A model generated the notes under the pieces. It saw only the letters and a list, made by a program, of their open reading frames with translations. It had not been told where the DNA came from and did no database searches. From a virus, in the IMG/VR virus record IMGVR_UViG_3300035698_031385, positions 1-22,112 of that record: 22,112 nt of DNA. One strand, 5' to 3'. The position numbers and the translations under genes are program-made. This document shows positions 1 through 8,094 of the stretch, in pieces. Position 1 is the stretch's first letter. Each line of letters starts with the position of its first letter.

Positions 1-438
1 GATGGAGAAATTGTAGATATAGGTCCTTTTGAATATTTAGTAACTGCAGATACTTCTTTGACAGGATTTACTCTTTGGTATAAAACAGTATCAGATTTAA
101 TTAATAATGCTCAACTCAGAGGTGTTGATATTAGTTATTTTATTAATAATACGAATATTACCTTATCAAATTCTGGGATTTCGTCAGAAAATATTAACAG
201 ACAAAAATTAAGTGATCAAATTGATTCTACATATGATATTATGGTTAATCGACATCAAAGTTATACAGAACATATGAAAAATTTTGTATTTGTATTGCAA
301 AAATATGTGGATGACAATTATACTTCCGTAAATGATTTTTTATCAGATAACGATATTCAAGTTAAACCTGTTTTTGCAGATATATCGAATGTTGTTGGTT
401 ATCCTATCGATCTTGCTAATATAGAAACTGTTTCTTAG
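1..438 (+). CDS. 3' end of an unrecognised phage protein (5'-truncated)
   Basis: The reading frame is open from the first base of the window to the TAG at 436-438, so the real start lies upstream. The visible 145 residues are mixed hydrophilic and hydrophobic, rich in Asn, Asp and Ser, with no cysteines, no membrane segment and no motif I recognise. A TTG at 58 could act as a start, but it has no Shine-Dalgarno site and the frame continues upstream in the same style (DGEIVDIGPFEYLV), so I treat the gene as truncated. The stop codon overlaps the AGGAGG ribosome binding site of the terminase gene nine bases downstream. The two genes are therefore very probably co-transcribed and translationally coupled. 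A virion or packaging role is only a guess from position. Confidence 0.75.
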   Translation, partial: DGEIVDIGPFEYLVTADTSLTGFTLWYKTVSDLINNAQLRGVDISYFINNTNITLSNSGISSENINRQKLSDQIDSTYDIMVNRHQSYTEHMKNFVFVLQKYVDDNYTSVNDFLSDNDIQVKPVFADISNVVGYPIDLANIETVS

Positions 439-447
439 GAGGGAATA

Positions 448-3400
448 ATGGCAACAGAAGATTTGTTATCTAATTTAATAGATGATATACAAACAGATAT
501 TACTAGTATTCACACTGAGACTAGTAAGATTCCAGATATTATAACCTTTGTGGAAGATAAGGAATGGCTGGGTCTTACTTGTTGCTCTTCTAATCCTATT
601 AATTTATTCTCTATGCAAAAAATTATGTTAAAAGCTTTTTATAGAGGGTCTACAGGAAATGAAGATTTGAAATTAACAGATGTTGAATTAAAAACACTAG
701 AAGATTTAGGGCTAAATAATAAAGAAAATGGATTTGTTTTAGATAAATATTATGGGATCACATTGTTTAGAGAATTAGTTTTAGTATGGGGGCGGCGAGC
801 GGGGAAGGATTTCTGCGTGAGTATTATAGCTCTTTATGAGGCTATGAAATTATTAGAATGCCATGGGGGAGATCCTTATGTTATGTATGGACTATCTTCT
901 GCTACCCCAATCAATATTTTAACAGTTGCAACAGCAAAACAACAATCTAGTATTGCTTTTGCAGAAATAAGAGAGAAATTATTTAATAGTGAATATTTTA
1001 AAGATAAATATCTTAAAGACGGGATTACTGCTGGATCTATTTATCTTCTTACTCCAAAAGACAAACAAGATAATAAAGAATTTAAGAGAAAAGGACTACC
1101 TCTTAAAAAAGGTTCTATAGGTATAATAGTAGGACATAGTAACTCCGATTCTTTACTTGGAATGGGTTGTATTGTTTTGATTCTTGACGAGGTAGCATCG
1201 TATAAGACTACAGGAGGAGCTTCTTCTGGAGATCGTATTTATGCTGCTTTAACTCCTACTACTCAAACGTATGTTAGATTAGAATACGAGGTTGATAAGC
1301 ATGGAGAAAAAATTCTTAGTGAAGTTGGACAGCCGATTATAAAAAATAGAATATATGATGGTAAGGTAATTAGCATTTCTTCACCAAGAGCTAAAGAAGG
1401 AAAATTTTATAGTCTTTTTGAAACAGACAAAGATTCTCCAAATAGATTGTCTATGAGAGTAGCTACATGGGATGTTAATCCTTATCATACAAGAAATTCT
1501 TTACGTCTTGATAACAGCACGATGTCAGAAACAGAATTTAATATGGAATATGGAGCAGAATTTAGCGGAATGGGAATGGAAAGTTTCTTTACAGAAGATC
1601 AAGTAAAACCATGTTTTTTTGGACATAATTTAAAAAATAAAGATATGGGAGCTCCTGGTCAAACTTATTTTATTCATTTAGATCCTGCCACATCTAGTCA
1701 TAATTATGCCCTTGTAGTTTTACATAAAGAATATTTTCTTAATATGGATACTCAAAAATCCGATTTCAGAATTATTGTTGATCATATTAAGTACTGGAAG
1801 CCTGTTGGTGGAGCTATTAATCCTAATGAAGTTATGACATATGTTATAGGTTTAAAGCGTAAATTCCATATTGGACTTATTACTTATGATTCCTTTGCCT
1901 CTCAAGAAAGTATTTTAAAAATGAGAAAAGCTGGAATTCCTAATAAAGAAACAAAGTTTACCTCTTTGTATAAATATAAAATTTATAAAGAATTAGAAAA
2001 TCTTGTTAATTCTCACAGGTTGTTAATCCCATACGATAATGTTTTATATAATGAAATGCTTGAGTTGCAAAGAAAGTTCACTCCTACTGGATATAAAATA
2101 CTACCGAAGACAGAAGGAAGTGGGATGAAGTCTGATGATGTTTGTGTTGTTCCTGAAACTGTAGTGTATACTAATAATGGGGCTGAATTTATCAAAAATG
2201 TGTCAATTGGAGATCTTGTTTTAACTCATGATGGTTCTTACCAAAAAATTAATGGGTTTAGTGAACATCCTCCGAATGATGAACTAGTTAAATTACAGCC
2301 TTATTATGGTTTACCGGTAGTAGCTACAAAAAATCATATAGTAGAAATATATTGCGAGAAAAACAAAAGAATGTGGAAAAGGTGCGATGAATTAACTTTA
2401 AGTGATAAGCTTGTTAGAAGCTTTTGCGATAAAAAGAAAAAATTTACTATAAATTTATTGAAATATGTAAAAATTAATGTCAGTAAATATAATAATGTAG
2501 AATATAAAAAAAATGGATTTGTTAGAAGTAAAAATGCTAATGCTAAATGGCACTATGATAAAGTTAGTTCTACTCCTGATTTTGGATATATTTGTGGTAT
2601 GTATTTAGCAGAAGGATCTTTGGCCGACCATGGGATTAGTTTTGCATCTCATATTAAAGAGACTAGAATTCATAATAAAATTCAAAAATGTTTTAAGAAT
2701 ACTTTTAATATTTCTCTTTCAAAGCAGCATAGGAGAAAAGATAGCAATGGATGTCAATCTAATGTTGATAGTCAGATTATAAAGTCTCTTTTCAAAGATA
2801 TGTTTGAAGGAAGAATTTCTATTAATAAGAGAATACCATTAAATATGATGCAAGCTCCATTAAAATTTCAAAAAGAATTAATTAAAGGCATGTTTGATGG
2901 AGATGGTTGTTTTGATGGCAGAAGATTTATTTACACTACAACTTCTATATTATTAGCAAATCAAGTGCAGCAAATTTTATTGAGATTTAAAATAATTTCT
3001 AGTATTTCTAAATCCGAGAGAAAAGGTGAAATAGCATTTTTCGGAGATAGAATATATAAGCGTAATGCTGATTTATATAATATAATGGTGACTGATGCTG
3101 TTTCTTTTAATAAATTAGCTAAAATATTAGAGATAGATAAAATAAAAAAACAATCAAAATATCATAAATTAAGATATCATTTTGAAAAGAATAAGGTAAT
3201 TAGCGAGATATATAAGATAGAAAATTTTATTGATATTGTTCCTAATGTTATTAATATTTCAGTTGATAATAATAATTCATATGTTTCTGAAAGTTTAAAT
3301 TCTCACAACTGCGATTGCCTCGCAGGAGCTTGTTATGTTGCAATAGAAAAATACCTTAGTAAATTACCTTATATTAAATTAGTTTCAATAGGAAATTCAT

Positions 3401-3540
3401 CTGAACAAAATATAGTTTGGAGAAATATGCAGGGAGGAGTATATGGAGTTGGGAATGGAAAACAAATAGCCAAAGAATTAGAAAGAAGATCGAGAGCGTA
3501 TAGCAATCTTCATAATTATGGCAGTTTTCACAATAGATAA
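448..3540 (+). CDS. terL: Terminase large subunit (DNA-packaging ATPase/nuclease) with an intein
   Basis: This is the packaging motor subunit that pumps DNA into the prohead and cuts it. ATPase domain: Walker A GRRAGKD at residues 115-121, Walker B IVLILDE at 242-248, and a coupling motif ISSPR near 310-314. RNase H-like nuclease domain: HLDPA (D412), ITYDSF (D481) and KSDDV (D563, D564). An in-frame intein occupies residues 566-954. Removing it joins SDDV to CDCLAGACYVA, the family pattern DDv-D-LA-A, and gives a mature protein of 641 residues, normal for large TerL proteins. The ATG at 448 has an ideal AGGAGG at 437-442. No obvious small terminase gene lies nearby. The portal gene is about 14 kb downstream rather than adjacent. 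Confidence 0.95.
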   Translation: MATEDLLSNLIDDIQTDITSIHTETSKIPDIITFVEDKEWLGLTCCSSNPINLFSMQKIMLKAFYRGSTGNEDLKLTDVELKTLEDLGLNNKENGFVLDKYYGITLFRELVLVWGRRAGKDFCVSIIALYEAMKLLECHGGDPYVMYGLSSATPINILTVATAKQQSSIAFAEIREKLFNSEYFKDKYLKDGITAGSIYLLTPKDKQDNKEFKRKGLPLKKGSIGIIVGHSNSDSLLGMGCIVLILDEVASYKTTGGASSGDRIYAALTPTTQTYVRLEYEVDKHGEKILSEVGQPIIKNRIYDGKVISISSPRAKEGKFYSLFETDKDSPNRLSMRVATWDVNPYHTRNSLRLDNSTMSETEFNMEYGAEFSGMGMESFFTEDQVKPCFFGHNLKNKDMGAPGQTYFIHLDPATSSHNYALVVLHKEYFLNMDTQKSDFRIIVDHIKYWKPVGGAINPNEVMTYVIGLKRKFHIGLITYDSFASQESILKMRKAGIPNKETKFTSLYKYKIYKELENLVNSHRLLIPYDNVLYNEMLELQRKFTPTGYKILPKTEGSGMKSDDVCVVPETVVYTNNGAEFIKNVSIGDLVLTHDGSYQKINGFSEHPPNDELVKLQPYYGLPVVATKNHIVEIYCEKNKRMWKRCDELTLSDKLVRSFCDKKKKFTINLLKYVKINVSKYNNVEYKKNGFVRSKNANAKWHYDKVSSTPDFGYICGMYLAEGSLADHGISFASHIKETRIHNKIQKCFKNTFNISLSKQHRRKDSNGCQSNVDSQIIKSLFKDMFEGRISINKRIPLNMMQAPLKFQKELIKGMFDGDGCFDGRRFIYTTTSILLANQVQQILLRFKIISSISKSERKGEIAFFGDRIYKRNADLYNIMVTDAVSFNKLAKILEIDKIKKQSKYHKLRYHFEKNKVISEIYKIENFIDIVPNVINISVDNNNSYVSESLNSHNCDCLAGACYVAIEKYLSKLPYIKLVSIGNSSEQNIVWRNMQGGVYGVGNGKQIAKELERRSRAYSNLHNYGSFHNR
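2143..3309 (+). mobile_element. Intein with LAGLIDADG endonuclease inside TerL
   Basis: A 389-residue protein intron runs from Cys566 to Asn954 of the precursor. It starts CVVPETVVYT and continues with a G-D-LVLTHDG segment typical of Hint domains. Block B reads TKNH (T627, H630). The endonuclease core has two LAGLIDADG-like helices: GYICGMYLAEG at 713-723, with Glu as the acid, and IKGMFDGDG at 812-820, with Asp. The C-terminus is canonical: penultimate His, terminal Asn, then Cys as +1 residue (SHN/C). Both acidic residues are present, so the homing nuclease may be active. The insertion lies directly after the catalytic Asp-Asp-Val of the terminase nuclease, a highly conserved site typical of intein homing. 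Confidence 0.93.
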
Positions 3541-3551
3541 AAAAAGGATTA

Positions 3552-3580
3552 TTTTTCAAAAATAGGAATATAAATATAAT
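3552..3580 (+). promoter_or_regulatory. Putative sigma70-like promoter upstream of the 3606 gene
   Basis: TTTTCA at 3553-3558 and TATAAT at 3575-3580 are separated by 16 bases, in the 65-base gap after terL. The -35 matches the consensus at four of six positions and the -10 is perfect. In such AT-rich sequence a perfect -10 can occur by chance, so this is tentative. Confidence 0.35.
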
Positions 3581-3605
3581 TCAAATATAAAGAGGATTTA
3601 ATATT

Positions 3606-4418
3606 ATGGAAAAATTTAATTTAAGCAAAAAAGCTAGTGCGGGAGAAGATATGATTCATGATAAGATGTTAGAAGAAAATAGGAATAAAATAAATTTGTC
3701 AAACTCTCAGCAAGGAGTGGTAGACAAGAATATTAATCTTAGTTTGCCTACTAAAGACAAAGACAACACTGTTCCTTTTAATCAACAATTAGAAGCTTCT
3801 CGTAAGAACAAAACGGAAATTGCTATCACAGAGAGCGGAATGAGTGATAAAATAGTAGATTTTGCTTCTAAAGATAAAAAACAGGTTATGGATATTAATG
3901 TAGAAACTCAAAAGCATGAAGATAAACATTTGGAAGCATTTAAAAAGGCTGAAGATGCTTCAAAGACAGATACTGCTTTCTGGGATAAATATGTAGGAGT
4001 ACAACTAGAAGGAGAAATGAAGGATGTTGATAATAATATTCCTGCATCAACTAGTCAAATACAAAATTTGTCAGAAAGATTTGATGGTGATAAAATAGAC
4101 AAAATGGTGATGGCCTCTATAAAAGATGCAGACGCTATGTTGTTTTACATTTATGCCACTGCGGTTAAAGAAGAAAGAGAACTTACTGATAAAGAAAATC
4201 AGCAAATTATTGATATCAATAGTGGAAAAATTAGATTATTAGCACAGAATATGGTGTCTCCAATAAAAAGATCTTTAGAATACACGTCTGATCCTGTAAT
4301 AAAAGAAGAATTAGGAGCAGCTGGAGTTTATGAAGCAGACGGTAAGAAAATAGATGAATTTAAGAGTTGTGATGAAGCTAAAGTAAATTATCCCGAAGCG
4401 GAGGTTAATAATGTCTAA
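3606..4418 (+). CDS. Hydrophilic protein of unknown function with an FN-x-K-like N-terminal motif
   Basis: A 270-residue, highly charged protein that I do not recognise. It has long polar stretches (residues about 20-150), then a more ordered, probably helical second half (SASIKDADAMLFYIYATAVKEE region, about 170-235). There is no signal peptide or membrane span. It starts MEKFNLSKKAS, which resembles the FN-x-K...A motif found at the N-termini and internal module borders of several other proteins in this window. AGAGG at 3591-3595 precedes the ATG by ten bases. The 3' end overlaps the next gene by eight bases, so the two are translationally coupled. Its place between terL and other small structural-looking genes makes a virion or assembly role possible, but nothing in the sequence proves it. 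Confidence 0.85.
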   Translation: MEKFNLSKKASAGEDMIHDKMLEENRNKINLSNSQQGVVDKNINLSLPTKDKDNTVPFNQQLEASRKNKTEIAITESGMSDKIVDFASKDKKQVMDINVETQKHEDKHLEAFKKAEDASKTDTAFWDKYVGVQLEGEMKDVDNNIPASTSQIQNLSERFDGDKIDKMVMASIKDADAMLFYIYATAVKEERELTDKENQQIIDINSGKIRLLAQNMVSPIKRSLEYTSDPVIKEELGAAGVYEADGKKIDEFKSCDEAKVNYPEAEVNNV

Positions 4419-4638
4419 TTGGTTTAAAAAATCACAAAGTATGAACGAGACTCATGATAGTTATGGTTATAATATGAGAGCTACAGTATGGCTTCCTAAA
4501 GGAATGAGTTCAGATGTTGCATTAGAGGTTTTAACAAAAATGGTTTGGAAAATAGAGGGAGATACTTCTTTAGAAACTCCTGGAGTAGATGCAAATATTC
4601 AAGTAGAAAATATTAGCCCCATAGAAAATTTTATGTAA
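4411..4638 (+). CDS. Small protein of unknown function, begins MSNWFKKSQ
   Basis: A 75-residue protein starting inside the end of the preceding gene (eight-base overlap), with GGAGG at 4400-4404 six bases before the ATG. The first residues, SNWFKKSQ, match the aromatic/lysine N-terminal tag seen in the next gene and elsewhere. The rest (MRATVWLPKGMSSDVALEVLTKMVWKI and onward) looks like a small alpha/beta domain with alternating strands and one amphipathic helix. I do not recognise a family. Stop and next start are separated by three bases, so the three genes 3606-5079 form one tight operon. Confidence 0.8.
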   Translation: MSNWFKKSQSMNETHDSYGYNMRATVWLPKGMSSDVALEVLTKMVWKIEGDTSLETPGVDANIQVENISPIENFM

Positions 4639-4641
4639 AAA

Positions 4642-5079
4642 ATGAACTGGTTTAAAACATCATATAATCGAGGCATTCCTTTAATGGATGATTACAGCGA
4701 AGGTTATCGTCCTCCGTCATCAAGCCATAAGAAAGATCCTCGTTCTTTAGTTAATGCTCGTCCTGAATTTGGAGGAAATAGAAGACCAGGTTATCCTAAA
4801 GGTATTAGTCAAGATAAGGATAACGAGGATACCTCAGATTATGAAAAAATACATGGTAGAATTCCTGGAGAATCTGTGTTAATGGATGATGGGGGAGATA
4901 GTCATGAAGGTCTTGGTGAAAGATTTGTTGCCCAAGATGAATTTAATACAGATAATGACAGAATTCCTTATAGAGAAAGAAAATTAGATAATATAGATGT
5001 AGGTCCTCATAATATGCAAAGAGGCAATGTTTTTAATAGGTTAAAAAATAAAACTACTATTCGTGGTTTAAAATTGTGA
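4642..5079 (+). CDS. Disordered hydrophilic protein of unknown function, begins MNWFKTS
   Basis: A 145-residue protein rich in Arg, Asp, Gly, Pro and Asn, with little sign of a hydrophobic core, so probably mostly disordered. It starts MNWFKTSYNRG, nearly the same tag as the preceding gene (SNWFKKSQ). A second related string, VFNRLKNK, lies near the C-terminus. There is no Shine-Dalgarno site; the ATG follows the previous stop by three bases, so it probably depends on translational coupling. It is the last gene before a strong terminator and ends in TGA, which shows that TGA is a stop here. No function can be assigned. Confidence 0.78.
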   Translation: MNWFKTSYNRGIPLMDDYSEGYRPPSSSHKKDPRSLVNARPEFGGNRRPGYPKGISQDKDNEDTSDYEKIHGRIPGESVLMDDGGDSHEGLGERFVAQDEFNTDNDRIPYRERKLDNIDVGPHNMQRGNVFNRLKNKTTIRGLKL

Positions 5080-5101
5080 CATTAAACAATATTATATTTT
5101 T

Positions 5102-5139
5102 AAAAAAGTCGTTATTTAAACTTTAAGACGGCTTTTTTT
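5102..5139 (+). terminator. Rho-independent terminator after the 3606-5079 operon
   Basis: An 11-bp stem pairs AAAAAAGTCGT (5102-5112) with ACGGCTTTTTT (5128-5138), with one G-T wobble. The loop contains TTTAAA, and the T run extends to 5139. The A run on the 5' side means it could also work on the opposite strand. Confidence 0.82.
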
Positions 5140-5178
5140 AATACATTTAAGTTTTTCTCTCGATAAATAAAGAAGTAT

Positions 5179-5184
5179 TATAAT
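5179..5184 (+). promoter_or_regulatory. Putative -10 box for the 5206 operon
   Basis: A perfect TATAAT lies just after the terminator and ten bases before the AAAGGAG ribosome binding site at 5194-5200. I see no good -35 box. The position right after a terminator makes a new transcription start plausible, but the evidence is weak. Confidence 0.3.
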
Positions 5185-5205
5185 TGTTCAATAAAGGAGA
5201 TCCTG

Positions 5206-6192
5206 ATGATTTTTACAGTTCCAGATAATTTTGAAGGAAGTTGTGTTTTAAATACTTTAAAAAAAGCATTATGGAAAGGAATGACAATTTCTATATGTGA
5301 TCCTGACTTATATGCTCCAGATGTAAAGATGGCGATTAAAAGAGGCATATTAGTTCCGAAAGGAGAAAAATATGATGAAAAACAAGCTAATATTAGTCAT
5401 AATGCCACAATAGTTAATAAAACTAATAAAATTCTTATTCTTGGAGAAGTTTCTTTAAACCCAAAATCTTTTTTAATAGTAAAAAAAGCTTTTCTTACAT
5501 CTTCTGTTGTTCAGGCAGCAGAAAAAAATGGACTTATTAGTATCCTTTTTGATAAAAATAAAATAAAAGAGAAGGGTGCTATTGAATCTTTAAAAGAGGA
5601 GGTAGAGGACAAAAAAGATAGTATTGCCGAGGAGAAAAAAGAAATAGAAAAAGTTGAAAAAACTGATGAAAAAACAACATATGTTGCTCCTAAAACTGGA
5701 GAAGATAGAGAAGTAACTCCAGTAGTTTGGAATTTTAGAGATCAAGATGTAGAAGAGGCCGAATCTATTTCCAAGTCTATTGAAGCAATTAATATAGATG
5801 AACCAGAAGTAGAGGATTTTGAAGATGAGAAAATAGAAGTACAAAAAATAGTTGTTAAAAAGAAAAGAGTAGCCAAAAAGAAAAAAGCAAGTAAGAAAAA
5901 AGTAAGTAAAAAGAAAGTTTCTAAAAAGAGAAGCAATAAAACTACTATTAAAAAGAAGGAAAAAGCAACTAAAAAAGAGAAAGTAAATCTAATAGAGCCT
6001 GTTGGAGAGAAAAAATTACCAAAGACTCAGATAGATGCTGCTCTTGAATTAGATAGTAGAGGAAATCCTCTAGGAAAAGCATCTGATCCGTTGCAACATT
6101 TACTTGACTCTTTGGAAGGTTCAGAAGAAATATTTTTTGTTGATGACGAACAAAATTTAGAAAGATATGAAAAAAGAACTGATATGGATTAA
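5206..6192 (+). CDS. Lysine-rich-tailed protein of unknown function
   Basis: A 328-residue protein with four recognisable regions. Residues 1-115 look like a folded alpha/beta domain. Residues 118-155 are a charged, probably coiled-coil stretch of Lys and Glu. Residues 217-259 are a histone H1-like block of alternating lysines with Ala, Ser and Val (KKKASKKKVSKKKVSKKR). Residues 270-328 form a conserved-looking acidic tail with RGNPLG and FFVDDEQNLERYEKR. The basic block could bind DNA, RNA or the acidic face of a capsid, but this is inference. AAAGGAG at 5194-5200 and the ATG at 5206 give an ideal start. The gene is first after a terminator and is followed six bases later by the next gene. 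Confidence 0.85.
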   Translation: MIFTVPDNFEGSCVLNTLKKALWKGMTISICDPDLYAPDVKMAIKRGILVPKGEKYDEKQANISHNATIVNKTNKILILGEVSLNPKSFLIVKKAFLTSSVVQAAEKNGLISILFDKNKIKEKGAIESLKEEVEDKKDSIAEEKKEIEKVEKTDEKTTYVAPKTGEDREVTPVVWNFRDQDVEEAESISKSIEAINIDEPEVEDFEDEKIEVQKIVVKKKRVAKKKKASKKKVSKKKVSKKRSNKTTIKKKEKATKKEKVNLIEPVGEKKLPKTQIDAALELDSRGNPLGKASDPLQHLLDSLEGSEEIFFVDDEQNLERYEKRTDMD

Positions 6193-6198
6193 TAGTAT

Positions 6199-6996
6199 AT
6201 GGATACCTGGAAATTATTAGGTCAAGAATTAAAATATCATGGTATTGAACTTATAAGTTATACTAAATGTAGGATTTATGATGAAAATGAACAGGCTAAA
6301 ATTCAAGGAGTGATTAAAACAATTCGTGATCTCAATCAACATATAAAGAAACAAAAGAAAATTCTCCTATTGTTATGGAATGAAGTTATATCTGTTTTGT
6401 CAGAACAAAATAACATAGAAGAAATAATTGATGATAGAATGATTAATTTATTTATCTTTTCTTTAAAAGATATGGTTAAGTTTCTTTTATGTTTTGATAA
6501 TGCAGAAAGATCAAAATATTATAATGTTGTCTCTTCTTCTCTTACTAGAGATATAAAAAGTTTTAGTAGGGAACAGGTTTATGTTATTCCTGATTATAAA
6601 ATTTCTATAGACTGGATTAGTAGAACTATTAGTAGATTATTATATATTTCTAAATTATTGGCTTTTGCTGCTATGGGGCCTAAAAAAGTCTCCAAATATG
6701 ATATTAAAGCCGCTGTTTCTAAATATGAGATAAAAACAGCAAAAGGGATAAGCGGGCCGTGGGCTCACTTGGATTTACCTCTTTTAGAACGAGTGTTTCC
6801 CTTCGGAGATGAAGTGCAACAAAGGGAAAAAGGGAAGCAGAAGCAAAGAAGGTATACAAAAGGATTGCAAAATTATAATAACACAGAGAAAATTTTTGAG
6901 GGCCATTACTGGCGTGAGCTGAAAAATGAGCCGTTTAGTTGGTTTGATAGAGAAAATGAAGATCCGTATCCACACAGAAGTTTGTTGAACAGGTAG
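6199..6996 (+). CDS. Unknown protein, mostly helical with a basic/aromatic C-terminus
   Basis: A 265-residue protein that I do not recognise. Residues 1-175 are predicted from composition to be mainly helical, with several hydrophobic stretches (LLLLWNEVISVL, FIFSLKDMVKFLLCF, RLLYISKLLAFAAMG). These look like buried helices rather than a clear membrane span. The C-terminal 90 residues are rich in Arg, Lys, Tyr and Trp, with GPWAHLDLPLLERVFPFGDE followed by a basic stretch. The ATG follows the previous stop by six bases without a clear Shine-Dalgarno site, so coupling is likely. It closes the transcription unit that begins at 5206. A virion role is possible by position only. Confidence 0.82.
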   Translation: MDTWKLLGQELKYHGIELISYTKCRIYDENEQAKIQGVIKTIRDLNQHIKKQKKILLLLWNEVISVLSEQNNIEEIIDDRMINLFIFSLKDMVKFLLCFDNAERSKYYNVVSSSLTRDIKSFSREQVYVIPDYKISIDWISRTISRLLYISKLLAFAAMGPKKVSKYDIKAAVSKYEIKTAKGISGPWAHLDLPLLERVFPFGDEVQQREKGKQKQRRYTKGLQNYNNTEKIFEGHYWRELKNEPFSWFDRENEDPYPHRSLLNR

Positions 6997-7090
6997 AAGT
7001 CTTAAAAAATGATGAAAATTAAGTAAAAAAATGATAAAGTTTTAGGAAAAATACTTAAAAGGAACAAAATTTGGGTAAAAAGTAAGATAA

Positions 7091-7119
7091 TTAAAGGGAT
7101 TTTCAAAATTATATATAAT
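7091..7119 (+). promoter_or_regulatory. Putative promoter for the HNH endonuclease gene
   Basis: TTAAAG (7091-7096) and TATAAT (7114-7119) are 17 bases apart in the 162-base gap between 6996 and 7159. The rest of this gap is AT-rich sequence in which I see nothing else. An own promoter fits a mobile, independently expressed gene. The -35 match is weak (three of six). Confidence 0.4.
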
Positions 7120-7158
7120 ATTAACTTAGAAACACAATTCAGATTTGGAGTTAATATT

Positions 7159-8079
7159 ATGAGAGAATTAGAATGTGATGTTTGTAAAAAAAAGTTTTAT
7201 GGGATGAAATTAAAAAAGTTTTGTAGTAATGATTGTTATAATAAGGATAGAAGAAGAAAAAGATATGAAGCAAACAAAGAGACAAGAAGAAAAGAAGTAA
7301 ACAGAAAATATTATTTAAAAACTAAATACAAATTAACAAAAAAATATGAGATAAAGCAAGAAGAATATAAAGCAGAACAAAAAGAAAGAGAAGAAAGATT
7401 AAAAGAATGTAATAGAATATGGAAAGATAATAATAAGGAAAAAAGTGCAGAGTATAGGAGAAAAACAAGAATAAAAACAAGAGAATGGTTTGATAACTAT
7501 AAAAGAGCATTAAAATGTGAAGTCTGCGGATATAATAAGTGTTCTGAAGCATTAGATTTTCATCATAAAAATAATAAAGAAAAAGAATTTAATGTCGGGC
7601 AGGGACTTAATAAATATGGTAAAGAAAAAATGTTAAAAGAAATAAAAAGATGTATTGTTCTTTGTGCTAATTGTCATAGAGAATTACATTATGAAGAGAA
7701 AAAGAAAAAAGAGAATAAAGTTAGAGAAGAATATTTAAGAATTATTAACCAACCTAAAAAAATATATTATGCTATTGTAGAGAAAGAATTAGAAACAAAA
7801 TGGTTTAAGGAATTACAGGATAAAGCAAAATATAATTTAAATAGGTTTGGAGGTAATCAATATACTAGAGTTGATAATGGAATAAAAGAAAAAATAGATA
7901 TAAAGAAAATATTGTCAAAAAAAATAGGAATAGGACAAAAAACTATTAGTAGAATATTGCAAATTTATAGAAGAGGAACAGAAGAGCAAAAACATAGAGC
8001 TAGAACGGGAGAAAGTTCTGTTCATAAAATAAACAAAGAGTTAAAGCCAACAAGATACTCTGCGATGACAGTTAAATAA
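7159..8079 (+). CDS. HNH homing-type endonuclease with HTH-like C-terminus
   Basis: A 306-residue nuclease. Residues 6-26 form a small Cys4 zinc site (CDVC ... FCSNDC). Residues 30-118 are very basic and probably helical. The HNH core spans about 119-178: CEVC at 120-123, the catalytic-type LDFHH with H135/H136, then CANCHRELH with C169, C172, H173 and H177. Residues about 245-300 (ILSKKIGIGQKTISRILQIYRRG and onward) look like a helix-turn-helix DNA-binding domain resembling those of ParB-like proteins. The gene has GGAG at 7146-7149 nine bases before its ATG and a putative promoter of its own. Such free-standing HNH genes usually drive homing of themselves or of a neighbouring element. The coding strand is notably A-rich (many AAA and AGA codons). 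Confidence 0.9.
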   Translation: MRELECDVCKKKFYGMKLKKFCSNDCYNKDRRRKRYEANKETRRKEVNRKYYLKTKYKLTKKYEIKQEEYKAEQKEREERLKECNRIWKDNNKEKSAEYRRKTRIKTREWFDNYKRALKCEVCGYNKCSEALDFHHKNNKEKEFNVGQGLNKYGKEKMLKEIKRCIVLCANCHRELHYEEKKKKENKVREEYLRIINQPKKIYYAIVEKELETKWFKELQDKAKYNLNRFGGNQYTRVDNGIKEKIDIKKILSKKIGIGQKTISRILQIYRRGTEEQKHRARTGESSVHKINKELKPTRYSAMTVK

Positions 8080-8094
8080 TAAAGTATTTTTAAT

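Noticed and set aside
5590-5936. Minus-strand frames rich in Phe and Leu that look like membrane proteins
   Set aside because: They are complements of the lysine/glutamate-rich codons of the 5206 gene and have no ribosome binding sites.
6997-7158. Possible tRNA or small RNA in the largest intergenic gap
   Set aside because: No cloverleaf, no GC-rich stem and no T-loop sequence; only a putative promoter is supportable.
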